DNA from: Rhea pennata
Taxonomy: Eukaryota; Chordata; Aves; Rheiformes; Rheidae
Length of the DNA: 64,000 bases
Assembly (NCBI RefSeq): GCF_028389875.1
Contig: NC_084666.1
Span: 27,808,308 to 27,872,307, forward strand
Direction: 5' to 3'
Shown here: one piece after another, positions 47,838 to 60,800 of the stretch
How positions within the stretch are numbered: the stretch's first letter is position 1
Layout: each line of letters opens with the position of its first letter
Notes under the pieces: model-generated
What the model was told of the DNA's origin: nothing
The model's database searches: none
Seen by the model: the letters and a program-made list of their open reading frames with translations, nothing else
Position numbers and translations under genes: made by a program

Positions 47838-48050
47838 CCGAGGCCCGTAGGTACGGCCCGGTCTCGCAGCGGAGCGCGGTCTGGCTGAGCCGAGGGGCTC
47901 GTCGGGGCGGTGGCTTTGCGCTCAGTCCGGCTGGCTGCAGCCCAGGGCCGCGGAGCAGGTACCACGGCGCGGGCGCTGCTCGCGGCGCCCTGCCGCTGCG
48001 CCGGTGACACTGCCCGGCGCGCTCAGCACGAGTTAACCAGGAACGTTTGA
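47838..48050. promoter_or_regulatory. CpG island between convergent gene ends
   Basis: About 30 CpG in ~200 bp by hand count (GGCGCGGGCGCTGCTCGCGG near 47966-47985). This is the most CpG-dense sequence in the window. It lies 3.8 kb past the ATP10D stop and 3.6 kb past the CORIN stop, so it is neither gene's known promoter. It may be an orphan island promoting a non-coding transcript. Confidence 0.5.
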
Positions 48051-49994
48051 AGGTGACTGTATTAGGAATGCTCTCATAGCTAAATTTCAGTATGTTTTTG
48101 TATTACATGTTTCTGCTTTTGGGGGGGGGGTTATTCTACTGTCTCCCACATGGTCCTGAATAACAAAGTTGACAGCAGTTAGTTAAAAGGCAAATGTTAA
48201 CAGTTTCTGCAAGCTGGTGCAGATTTCAGCATACGTATGTGGTGTTGAAATGCTGCATACAGTTACCAGGAGATAGTTATTTCAAACTTATTACATTCCT
48301 GAGGAAAGTCATATAACAAAATATGTTCAGAGGAGTTTCATTTCCATTTTTGTTTTTCAGATTTGCACAAGAAATAATTCAATCCAGAATAATTGCTGGC
48401 AGAGGTAATATTCTGAGTTGATGCATACATGTGGAATAAACTAAAAGTTAATTATACAGTGGGTGTAGTGCCAGACCTGCCACAAAAGCTGAGGTGCTAA
48501 CAGGGCGGTCAGTGGTACTTTGGACAGCTAGAGAAGGGTATGCAGATATCATTTTAAGGCTATTTTTAAGTGTGACTGCTAAAGTTATAACTTTGTCCTT
48601 AATCTCTTTGCACCTCCACATTGTCATCAACTCTAAAAAGAATAAAAACACATTTTCAACAGAGGTGTTACTTGGAAAATGATTGTAAATTTTTATTAGT
48701 GCAGCTATAAAGAAACACATCTGCTTGACTGTAGCTCCACTTGGAGGTACAGCTATGGCACACTTGTAAGAGAAACTGAAATTTTGATCATAACCATTAT
48801 GGCAGTACACAGGGAGAGGCTTGATACACTGGAAGGAGGAGTATGTTTGCCTGTTTTATGTGCACATATAGGAAAAAAAGCAGTATAAAAATACATTTAT
48901 AAAATTACAAATTTCCTTTTTACATGGAATGTTGTGGCAGACAAAACTGTGGGAAAGGAAGAATCCTCCTGCTCCCTCGTACAGGCATTTGGGATGGGGC
49001 TCAGTCTCTAACTTCTTCAAACCGGTCATAGACAGGGACTGGACAGTAGTTTTAAGCAGGACTCTCCCTTGTTTCTTGGGAGGGACTGCTTGGAATCTGG
49101 TGACAGGCCAAACCCAATTTATTAAAATGTGGAATTACTTTCATCTGATCATTTGGTAGTGCTTATATTTACATGAAATAACTATATGTTCTCCAGTGCT
49201 TTCTAGTTTTTGAAGCCTCTGACGACCTCATTTGGGGGAGAGCTGTCAGGCTGGGCCTTTCTGGGATACCTTTTTGGCTTGGTGTCCCAAAAACAAACCT
49301 TGCTGAAATCCTGCTTGTGGCCAGCTGCTGTGGGCCGTGGGGCAGGCTGGCTGGGGCAGCCCCAGGCCACGTTCTCAGGTAGCTCTCAGCCACCAGCTCC
49401 TGCTGTTTGAACCTTGCTATGTCACAGCTGCAGAGAACCTGGCCCCAAAGTAAAGCTGAAGAGGGGGACTGAAATACGCTGTTTCCATACATTAAGGCAA
49501 AGGCATCAATAACCCTCAATGGAAAAACATGGTCACAGCTGCATCCTCAACTGAAGCTGGGAGAAGAAGAAGATCTGTGTGTTACAGAGAAAAACAACTT
49601 CCTTAATATAAAAAAGAAGAAAATAGCAAAGCATTGGGTTTCCTTTGTAAGTATGAAACAGTGATAAAATGGTCACATAAATAGAGTTTCAGAACCCATA
49701 ACATAAATATTGAGTATTTATTAATAATAGTCTGTAGACCACTGTCTAATACATCTAACATCAGGTATATTGAAGGAGAAAATACAGAATGTAAGAAAGG
49801 TAAACCTTTCACTAAAGTCTGAAAGTCAGACTAAACACTAAAAGAATGTAAATTAGTTGTAATGTGACTACTAGTACCTGAAATGTCTATTAGTTGGCTG
49901 GCTGACTTAATGCTTGATTCCCCATATGGCAGTAATGGGAATGACAAGGCCCTGCCATGTTTTCATGGAGGCCAGAGGTAGCAGAGAGGGTAAT

Positions 49995-50000
49995 TTTATT
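49995..50000 (-). terminator. CORIN: Candidate CORIN poly(A) signal (AATAAA, minus strand)
   Basis: Plus-strand TTTATT, read as AATAAA on the minus strand, 1.66 kb past the stop. A closer ATTAAA variant lies at 51310-51305. The choice is uncertain. Confidence 0.25.
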
Positions 50001-50639
50001 ATATGCTTCAGGCTGGATTCAGGGGTACCAGGCACAGCACTGAAAACACCTACATTACAGATGCTCTGCGCCCCAGTGAAATTCCTGTTATAATCCTCAG
50101 CTTCCTGATGCAGATTCCCCCAGAACAGGGAGGTGTGCTGAAAGCCATCTACAGCAGTTGTTAGAAACACCTCCCCTCGGGCACCATGAAGAGGTGCCGA
50201 GCTGCACTGTGATGTTTTTTTCAGTCATAGACTCTCTTGGAGTCAAGGCTTAGCCTTTTATCCACTGCACAAAGCATTCTGCCTTGTCTGTCAGGGTATC
50301 AAGCATTTGAACACAGGTCCAAGTCTTTCCTGCTGAAGCTATTGTATTTTACTTAACATATTTATAATACTAATTTGAGAAGAACCTAGGAGCTCCAAGT
50401 AAGTTTCTGTCATTCAGATTTATCTTTTTCCCATTGATTTTGTTTAATCTTGCCAAGCAAAATGAAACGTGCAGTGCAAGATATTAGAAAAGACCTAGCC
50501 AAAAATATCCTGTTTCCCAGTATTTAAAGGACTGCTCTGAGACATCTTAGTTCAAGTGCTCACACTGCATCTTTTGTACTTTTAAATCTACATTTTTCCA
50601 TAGCTCACCAGGTGCTCAAACTAGCTCACTGTTGAGTTT

Positions 50640-50678
50640 AAAAAAAAAAAAAAAAAAAAAAGAAGAAGAAGAAGAAGT
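50640..50678. repeat. Poly-A followed by AAG repeat
   Basis: A run of about 22 A followed by five AAG-type units. A simple repeat inside the probable CORIN 3'UTR or just beyond it. Confidence 0.9.
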
Positions 50679-50763
50679 TGCAGTGGCATTGCCAAGGCTG
50701 ATGTGGTTTTAGCGGTTTAGAGATTGTCAATACACCTTTTTACACCTTTTATAGGTTGAACCC

Positions 50764-50779
50764 TATATATATATATATA
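50764..50779. repeat. Short TA repeat
   Basis: About eight TA dinucleotides followed by an A run. Confidence 0.8.
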
Positions 50780-51659
50780 AAAAAATTATTTCAAAAAGGC
50801 TAACAGGGCATAGGTTTAATAAATATGCTGATCTGTGTACTGCTTTCACGACATGGGCGTTTCTTCCAGGCATAACGAGCTGCAGAAGTCTCAGAAACTG
50901 GCTGGCCAAAACAGACAAAAGACTGAACAACTGAATGACGAACTCAAGTGTCTCAAGTTATGCTCCATGGATCTAATGCTGCCCTGCCACACAGCACCCT
51001 GCAGTGATACCAGACTGGCTCTGAGACCAGAAGCAGTGGAGTCAGGGCAGTACCGGGTTATGCCCATGCTAATTAGCCACCCTGGAAAAAAAAATACATT
51101 AGCTCAGGCACAGCGGGGCACGTGGCTGGCTCCTCACAAGACCTAGGCCTGTTTTCCTGGGTGCACAAGCTCAGCCGTCTCTGCAGCACCCTCCACTGTA
51201 TGTGCAGCCATGCCTGGTATCGCCCTTCTGACTAAAGAGCCTGGCAGTGTCCCCTGAAAGCACTGAATTTGACAACTATTGAGTGAAACTGCATGTGCTA
51301 CTAATTTAATAGTACTAAAATAGGTTATTTTATAGTTTTACTAGTCTGGGTACTGCTTGCTTTAAATAACTGAAAGAAAATGTCTGAGTCTTTTAACCCT
51401 TCTGTTGTGTTTGGCATAGCAACACAACACAGCTAAAAGAAAAAATCAAAAAGGATTATTAGGTCTCCCCCAAAGTATATTCACCAGCAGGAGGGTTTAC
51501 CATTAACATACACTGCATATTCCATAGCTCCACAGCAAGAATAACTAACAGCTTGCAACTCCTTTTCCTGGAGATTCTAGACTGCAAAATCTTCAGGGTT
51601 GAAATGCTGATTCCTTTTTCCTTTTGTCTGTCAGCAGAATTCTTTCTTACCATCTGGAG

Positions 51660-51842
51660 CTAGTTTAGCAGAAAGGTGTGGATGTATATTTGTCTTTCAA
51701 TCCACTCAATAAAATGTGACACATTGCTGTAAACTCCAGGTCCCAGAACCTTGGAAAAGCAGACAGAGCCCCAAGATGTTAAACCAAACAAAGTCCAGCG
51801 CCCTGCGGGTTGCTCACACACAAGTGGTCCTCCACTGTCACC
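51660..51842 (-). CDS. CORIN: CORIN last coding exon (catalytic Ser, stop)
   Basis: [10 protein letters not shown] at the start carries the catalytic Ser; [20 protein letters not shown] forms the S1 pocket wall. Stop TAG at 51662-51660. Acceptor is TTGCAG. Confidence 0.97.
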   Translation of the reverse strand, partial: GDSGGPLVCEQPAGRWTLFGLTSWGSVCFSKVLGPGVYSNVSHFIEWIERQIYIHTFLLN

Positions 51843-54800
51843 CTGCAACATGAAAGGAAAAACACAGGCTACAGGGGCTGCACATGCACATAGCCAGTCA
51901 TATAGTTAAAGCTAAGGCTCAATTTCTAGAGAGGTTTGCTTTTCATAAGTAACTAACTAACTCCGCGCTAAAAACTGGCAGCTCAGCTAAACTATGTAGC
52001 AGTACAAAGCATTACCATTATTTATTCCCTGCTACATTTGTACAAAAAAAAAAAAGCTGTGCAAGGCTCATACTAAGGAAAAGAACGCTAGTCTAATATT
52101 TAACCAATACATATGAAAACCTCAGTCTTCAAACAGCATTTCATAATCATAATCTGGAGTTAATTACACCAATAATAACAGATGTTGAGTTAAAATACGT
52201 AAACTGACCATGCTATCATTTCTACAGTAGATGAAGTATGCTCTATCTAGTAAGTGCTAGTCTACTTTAGGTTTCTAAAAGCAATTGTGGCTGAGTTTCT
52301 TCTTAGAGAGTGTCCTACCATGCAAGAGTCCACAGTGCCAGACTCATAGCCAGCACATAACATCCTGCTGGTGATGGTTTTCATGTCAAAGTATGACTGG
52401 CATTGTTCTAAGGAAATGATGCGAACTTCTCCTTCCTGAAGCTTAAAAGGCACTGAAAAACAGAATTAAACATTAAATTACACACACATGGACAAATAGT
52501 TATGTCTCTTTGAGATAGGATAAATATTTCCATTAAAATAGGTTTCTAAATATTACTTCTTATACATTAAATGTAAGGAGAAAAGTATTCCCATTTAGCA
52601 CAAATCTCAGATGAAAGCAGATGATTTGTTGCACTGCCACATCACCGAACTCAGGATTCTCACATTCCTGAGCCAGAGGTGCGTATGTTGCATTCTGGAA
52701 AAGCACCAAGCACACATTGTGTCACACTTCCACTTTATTCCACGTCGGCACTGACAGACCGAGGAGGGAGTGCACCTGTATGTGCTACATTATTGTTTTT
52801 AAGATGGGGGGCAGTATTGGACAAAAGAAAAAAAAAAAGTAACATAAGGGAGGTGTAGGAAAGGTTCGAGCCGTTGGCAGAGGCAGAATCCCCCAGTTTT
52901 CCTGGTATTTCCCAGGTTCACAGTTGGTATAGTCACAGCTGTTTTGAGTTACAGTATGGGTAAATTTGATCTAGAGAATTTATCAGGGAATTGGAATTCA
53001 AAGTTACTACTGGAATTACTCTAGAGCATTCAGGAGCCCTTCCTACTTCAGGGCCTCTTCCAACTCTAAACAGCTGACCTAGCTCAAATTCAAAAGGAAA
53101 CTGTTAAACCTAGAGCATGAAGTACTAAACCTTATGTAGCCATGATGATTTTTTTGCTGCTTTATATGATAAAGTTTGAAAACATTGCCACAACCACATT
53201 AGAGAGCAAAGAGCTTTTTCCACTGGCCAGTGGTACAAAAGCATTCTGTGTTGTTTGTTCTGCCATTACCTGAAAGCTAAGTTTAGATGGGTAGAGCTGC
53301 TAGTAAACAGACTGTCCCTCACAAATGCAATTTAATTCTGTGTTCAGGAATATAGAACATGATTTTTCAGATATAAATGGAACAATTTGTTCATTACTGC
53401 CACAGGTATGACCTGGCTACTAGAGGTGAAATGCCACCTGAAGCAATACTGAAAGGAAAATTTCCTTCTCCAGTGTACAGAATTATACCTTTCTCTAGTA
53501 ATTACTATAATAGAGAAAGGAGAAGCACATTGGACTGAGTGCAACGGAGTGAGGATATTTTGCATATGATGTATGCAGGCTCATTCTGTCAAAGCAAAGA
53601 TTTGCATAAAGTAAGTTATTGTCATGGGACCCAAGGATTACAATGGCTACAGGGAAAAAAAAATAATAATGTTTCTGTTCAGCAAAACAAAAACAACACT
53701 TGTGGTTATGCCTGGATGGAATAACCCACGTCACAAATCCAAAGTGTGACACAGAACCTTGGTTTAAGAAAAATCAGTTCATTAGGCCTGTATGCCAATA
53801 CTTTCAGTGCCTTCAGCCACTGCCTTCTGAACTAAGACTATTATGCCCCACTAGTGATTTGATACCTTCTCAATACAGTGTGGAACACAGTCTAAATGAG
53901 TAAAATGATAACCATTTCAGGTGACTTTCTTGGTAGGAACCCCTAGATCCTCAGCACTTTTGAAAAATCAAACCATTTGCTTAAATATGAATTTTAGACT
54001 CTAAATTTAGGCTACTGATTTAAAAAAGTTAGGCTCTGGTCATAGCTGGATACCTTCATGAGTAATTGCAGTTCTTAGTAATAAGATCCAGAAATAAGAT
54101 ATAAGTGGATAAAGCTTTGTAATGGGATCACTTATTTGATTAAATTAGTAGAATTTCCACAGATCCCCAAAGCATTCATCTTTCTTACTTTTGTTGCCCA
54201 TGTGTCCCCAGCCTGTGATGTAGCAGTAGGTGTCCGGCTGAACCAACTGGTCCTTGCTGGGTAGACAGACAGGTCGTACGTAACTCGTCTCAATGATATC
54301 TTCATTTAGTTCTACAATGCTGATATCATAGTCTACTACCGCTCTATTGTAGCGTGGATGCAGGATAATGGTCTTCACTAGTCGGGTCTGCATGAAGCCT
54401 GATGGATGATCCAGATTGCTTATACCAAATACTACTTTCCAAACAGCTGCATTTTCTCTCCTTTGTTTAAAAAAGGGGGAGGGGGGAAGGAAAATGGGAA
54501 ATTTCAATCAAGATAGTAAATGAAAATATGTAACTGAGAATTTTTTTCTCCCTCATTTTTTGCATATTGCATTTCACAAAACATTGCACATACAAGTACT
54601 ACAAGTAAAACAAATACTTCAGGCATCACATCTAGGATCTGAGTAACAAAAGATAGTGCTTTCCATTTCCTTCCTGCTAGCTATCAAATGAATTCAAGCT
54701 CATATTCTCAAAAGATAAATAAACACCTACTTGCTGTATTAAATGCCAAAGGTTCTGAGAATCATCTAGCCCAAGTAGTAGGGGCTTGCTCCCTGATGGG

Positions 54801-57800
54801 CATATACACAGTTCTCAGGGGATTACATTGCTGTTCAGTAACATGCTGCTGACAGCAGTAACTCAAGTTGCAGTCCCAAATAAGTCTCAAAGAAGCAATT
54901 TAATTATGAAAATTAAATCCTTTATGATAGCCTTGGAAAAAGTCCCTTCTTATTTACTGGGCATCCAGTCTGTGCCAAGCACAATCTTTATGCCTAAGAT
55001 CAAAGGTTACTTTGATTCTTATTCACAATTGTTTCAACCTCTTTTTTTTGTAAATAGCCATGAATATTAAAACTTATGGCAATGTTTCAAGTGGAAAGAC
55101 TGAATTACCATCAGTCAAGACATGTGCGAAAAACATGGACTTCATGAAAGGCTCAGAGCGTGTCATCTCTTGATCATAACTGGTGGTAAGAAGTCATGGA
55201 TTCCTAATTAGTCTGTGATTCTAAAACCCCCCCAAAAAACCCTCAGCATTTTCACAATTCATGGAAGACAGTGACTAAGCACCTTTGCAGGGACTGAAGC
55301 TTAATCAAAGCAGTAGAAATCAAAGCAGGCAAAAATTATGGGTTTTTTTGCAAAAATAGTCAACAGAATTCTGTTTTCTATAATTTGTAAAGAGTTTTGG
55401 TTGCTAAATAAAGGCTATTTTGATTTAAAAGTTACATGAAAATTCTATAGTGATCTTTTTACTATCATGCTCAGTTTGCGAACATTTTTTCCATAATGTT
55501 TCAACATTAAGTGCTAAGAATATTCATATCCTATCCTGTTTGTAGCATTGCTCTGAGCAATGAGAAGTCACATCTGGAATGTATAATCATACAGTGAGGA
55601 AAAAGAACTTAATGTCTTGGATGCTTTTATGTAGCTTGTTTCAAACTACTCTGAAATTAGCCATGGATACCATGCGTAATGAAGTTTTTTTCATTTATAA
55701 CCTCTACAAGTATTCATTTGCATAAATGTTTTCTGCTGCATTGCTGATGCGTGGTCCTCATGTTTTGGATCCTAAACTTCACAAAATACTTCTGTCTAAT
55801 GCACCAGAACACTTCGAAAATATTTATAACTGTTGGGTTATCTAGCATGGTTTGGTAGATTTTGAAATGTTTTGTGACATGAAAACACAGCAGTTTTAAA
55901 CAACAGTGTATAATGCACCATTATAGTAACCCACTCTCTAACACATATGATACCAACATCAGACAATGAATGAGCTTGCTATTTATGTAAGAAACTGCAC
56001 TATTAAAAAGTGTAAAGATATCAGGCCCCTGGGAACATAGCCTCAGTCTCATCAGGGAGGCAGAAGAGAAGTTCATATAACTCCTCAATGAATATTAAAC
56101 CAAGACACCTTAGTATTCAAAAAATTTTTGGTCTCTTCTGTAAGGCATTTAGAATACAAAAGTGAAAGAGATCTCTTACAATATAATACTCTAAGCTTAT
56201 TTTGGTATTATGTAGCCCTATGTCTGGAGTAAATGAACAACTCTAAAATGTAGTAGCAGTCTTTCAACATTTGATAGAATAGGAGAATTTGTACTTTATA
56301 CATCTGATAGCTTCTTTATTTTTCACTAGTGAGAGATATCTCTTACATATCAAATTCAGTAGCAGTCCAATATTTATGAAGGATCACCCAACCTTTAATT
56401 CAGATCACCAGAAAAAGTTCTTCAAAAGGTAAATAAATATTCCAGAAACTAGTTAGCTGTACTTAAAAACACATTAGAAAAAAGAGGTCTTTTTTGGAGA
56501 GGGAGGGCATCCTTGTGCAGGACCCAAAATCTGAAAAATAAAATACTCCTGTTTGTATTTTTATTCAGAGTTAGTACTCTGTTATTTTTGAAGGAAAGTT
56601 ATTTGGGTTTGTCTTTGAAGTTTCTGCTTTTTTTTTTTTTCTCTTGTCTCAATAGAATCATTTCCTTTTAAGCATCCTTAAGGCTTGATATGATCAAGAG
56701 TTTCTGATACAGATTTTGATAGTCAGAACTGAGGTGTCTCCAATATTAACTTCTCTAGCATTTCTTTAAATAGCCTTGCACTAAAATACTCATGCTATCA
56801 CTGATTTGTTTTCTGGCCTGGAGACAAGAGCCAGAGACTGTCTCTGCTGCAAATTTTACCAAGAACAAGGGGGTGGAAAGAAAGAAAAAAAAAAGAAAAT
56901 CCAACCCAAAGGTCAAGGAAATTGTTGTTCCAGAAATTTAAAAGATAGAATTGAAATTATTCCTGAAAAGGGGACTAATTAAAGTGATAGAGAAATAGCA
57001 ATCAAGATGAAACTGAAGTACCATCTTCTTTCATGCTTACCACAGAATTTCTAGTGGCTTAAACTGGAAGAGAAGTGTTTAGTCCAAATTTTTCAATGAG
57101 CAAGTACCATTTGTGAGCAGGATTAAGCACTCGTGACCACCACCTAGCAAAAAAGTACTTGCCAACTACATCAGAAGAGCACAATTTTATTATCTTTAGA
57201 AACCCAATTGAAAAACTTTGGTGCAAGACAAAACAAATAAGATAATAAGCTTCATCCCAAATTTTGTATTTCATTAAAAAGAAATGGTGGTTAGCACTGA
57301 AAAGCTGAAAATGATTAAGACTATTTCTAAGATACACAAAATTCCCCTGCTCTCCAGACAGTCCATCCACCACAGGACCTCAGATACCATGAGGCACTGA
57401 GTAGTAATTAATCACTTTTTAAGTGATTGACAGTCATAATAAAGATCTGGCAAGTTTTTAATTAGAAAAGACAGTAAACGTCAGGATGTTAGTTACATTG
57501 TGAGTGAATATTCATTTTTTATTTTGAAAAATGAGCACAGCATTTTGTCTAGGGCCATTTCTGTGCTAATCCCAGAATGTTTTCTTTAATCTATGGCATT
57601 TGTATGAGTTACAGGATTAGAGAGGATTAGTGTTTTGCATTTTCTTTCCTGAATTTTCTGCTGAAAGTTAAATCTGCTTCTTTCTTTTACCTTTCATTAG
57701 CAGTAGGCACCAGCAGTGAAAAAAAAAGCACATCAGAACCTCAGCTGATGCTCTTTTGTATCATTCACGTTCCCTTTTAGTCTCCAAATATAAGCCTCTG

Positions 57801-60800
57801 TGATTAGCTATTCGCAAAGTTTACCACCTACCACCAGGGTGTTTGGTGGGGGAGGGAGGGCTTGGTAATTTTCGTGTGCAAGTTATATCTAATTTGCATA
57901 CAAAGAGTAAAACTGTCTTAGCCCTTCTTACCCTTCAAAGCAATGCGCTACTGTCAAGACCCATCTCTTTGCAATCAAAACACAGCCACAAATGTGTCCA
58001 CTTGGCTCACTCTGCAGAGAGCATTGCCACGGCCATCGGCCTGGGCGACTGGTCCTGCCACCAAGGATTCTCTTGCTCATGCGAGCGGCTGGGCGACGGC
58101 CACAATCTAATGAGGAACAGACACAGCAGGGATTTACTTGCTACCATGAACACAGAGTGTACAGGTTGCTGTGGAGGAAACCTGGGCACAGAACAATGCT
58201 GACAGAGTCATTAAATTACACTGCACAATACAATAAAATCCTCAGCAATCACACATTAACATCCAACCCATCGAACCATTTAGTCCTTCCTTTATATCAA
58301 ACGATTTGCTCTCCTGAGATTAAATTTGATGGCTCAGCCTAGACAAATTAAAATATGAACCAAGCTAACATGAGGGAAGTTGGCCTTCTTTCTCTAAACA
58401 CCAGAGGTACGCAGCAACCCTTGGGAAGGCTTTTTGGTTTTGTTTCATTGTGCTTCTGTCAGCTACCAGCACGTTGGGCTACTTTGTACTATCAATACGA
58501 ACTCCTTCTGCAAAATTAGCTCAGCAATAAAAAGCCTTTGCTTAAGCCCAGCTCTTAGCCAAATGTAATACTACTTACTTATCTGCAAGACAGAAAGCTT
58601 GCTTTATTCATCAAAATTACCAAGGGAAAATATTTGAAGATACTCTAGTACTCTACTCATTCTACTTTATATGCTACTCCCCTTGGGAATTGTATCAGAG
58701 TGCTATCTGCCAGGAATTACTATTTTAAATATGTTTAGCCCTTCACTTTTTGTTCACTTTATATTCTGGATCTGTAAAGTGATAGACTTATTATTTATAC
58801 TCAGACTGAGGATAAATATTATTCTATGATTTATCTTATTATTTGTACTCAATCTGTTTTAGAGAATGAATGAATGCCACCAGTTTCTGCAATCAACGTC
58901 CCAAGGGAGAATTGCTGCTATTGTACATGTGGGAGTTTAGTGAGGAAGAAATAAATTGGAGAAATGGTGATTTGTACCGTATAATTCTTACTGTGCTCCC
59001 TTAGGTAACTTCAGAGGGCATACAGTTTTAAGTGTACTGAAAGCAACATATGTTAGGAGGACACCTTTAACAGACTCCTATGATTTTTTTTTCCTGGTAA
59101 AAGTAGTAAATATTTTGATCAGTTTCCCAAATATTGGTCTCATTTTGTGATTATTCTTCCCAGTGTCAAGCTAATTTATTTTTAAAGTGTTTTTCAGCAA
59201 TGCTATCCTTGTTTGTAGAACAAGGTAATGAATTCAAGATAACGAATTTGTGTATTTTCAAACCACTTAAATTTATACAGTCTGCTGTGCCCACAAATTT
59301 ATCTGTGGCTTTCTCCTTTGGTTCCTTTGTTCCCTTGAGTTTCACAGCTACAAACAGATCACAGCTTAAACTTGCAGGTAAATGGCCTGCTAACCACTCT
59401 GGTGGTAAAGAATTTTTTTGGCAACAAGGAATTTTCTGTAAAATTAATTTCTGAAACCTGACTGCTGACCAAATTCATTTTGCAGGAGTGAGAGCAGGAT
59501 TAGGCTACTGCAATTGACAATTTACTGCAAAAGAGGAAAGCTGATGAAATTGAATATAGAAGAAAAAAGCAATGCAAAATTGGAGGTTACAGAGATCTAG
59601 TAAATTTCAGAATAAATCCACATTAAGCATCTGCATTTTTTAAAGTATATTTTGACATGTCTTGAAAAACACGTCTTAAGAGCCTAAATACAATTTGCTA
59701 TGTCTGTTTTGCCAGAAAGATACAGTTCTCTTACCTTCTTTAGTACAGAGAAGAGACACTTTGCTGCTGCTTCGACACATCTGCCTAAATATCAAAACAA
59801 AAACATCATGGAAATCTCAATTAGCTGATGTAATTTTTGGTAATTTGTGTATCAGCACAGATACTGTAGCTACTGTTATGAATCAGCTGTTAAAATATCC
59901 CCAAACTGTATAAAGAAACACAAAGACTTTCTTATATCAGAAACATCAACATCTCCCAGTGTCTGGAGACAATTCAAAATATTAGTTCAGCTTTTTATGC
60001 ACTTCATGACTGGGTGCTACATATTTTGCAGACTACCTCTTTCTCTGGGCACTGATCCAGCTCTGAGGTCAGCTGAGAGGTACGTTCTGTCAGTTCTTAA
60101 TTTATGGCACCTGAAAGCACAGATATTGCTGTCCTACTCTTCTTGTAGCTGAAGGATAGAAAAATTTTTGGAACATCTTTGATGAAAATGTCTGCCCTAG
60201 AAGCTGGGATACTTTGATGAAAACCCAGGAAATTTGCAAATGTATTAAGACAACAGAAAGTAATCACTTCTGTTGAAAATTTTCAAGTGGGAAAGAATGA
60301 ATTCTTTGTTAAATGAAGGGGTATCCTTGTTGAAACAGAGACCACTGTGGCTCAGCTATCTGACTGCTTTTTTGTTCCTACCATCACTATTTCCATTATT
60401 TTTTTATTCCTGGCACATATGTGTTTTTCTGAGGCAGATGCAGAGCTGAATTAGAGTGTATGCAGGGATTAGCTATTCCTCAAGTAATTATTTGAAGGTT
60501 GTAATATCAGTAACTAGGCAGTAATTTTAAAGTTGCAACCACTTGAAAAGAGGCTGCACTCAGTTTAAGTACTGCACTCCATTTAACTGTATACTAACAT
60601 CACTATGTCAACAAGCTCACCAGATTAGGGCAAGGACCCAGGCGTGGATCTGTGTTTCGGCCAGGCCCTTGCCCCTTACATTCCAGATAGCCCATTTGTA
60701 TACTGTACAAATCAGCCTGCAATCTGTTCCTCTTCAGCCTGAAAACACTGACCATAGAATTCTGTTCTTGAAGATGCATGACCGATTTCAAAGAAGACAC

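Larger units (their letters stand above)
44076..51659. other. 3'UTRs and spacer between ATP10D and CORIN
   Basis: Holds the plus-strand 3'UTR of ATP10D from the left and the minus-strand 3'UTR of CORIN from the right; neither end can be fixed from sequence alone. Between them lie two CpG-rich patches (about 46450-46620 and 47838-48050), G/C homopolymers (near 47131-47139 and 48121-48130), a poly-A/AAG repeat (50640-50678) and a short TA repeat. No conserved coding exon was seen; open frames up to 151 codons look like chance. Confidence 0.8.

Noticed and set aside
50640-50661. Poly-A run as evidence of a processed retrocopy
   Set aside because: No gene-like sequence precedes it and no target-site duplication was visible; it continues into an AAG simple repeat.
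58007-58342. Overlapping plus and minus open frames around 58 kb
   Set aside because: They are shadows of the CORIN exon at 58106-57932, whose true minus frame matches the protease domain.
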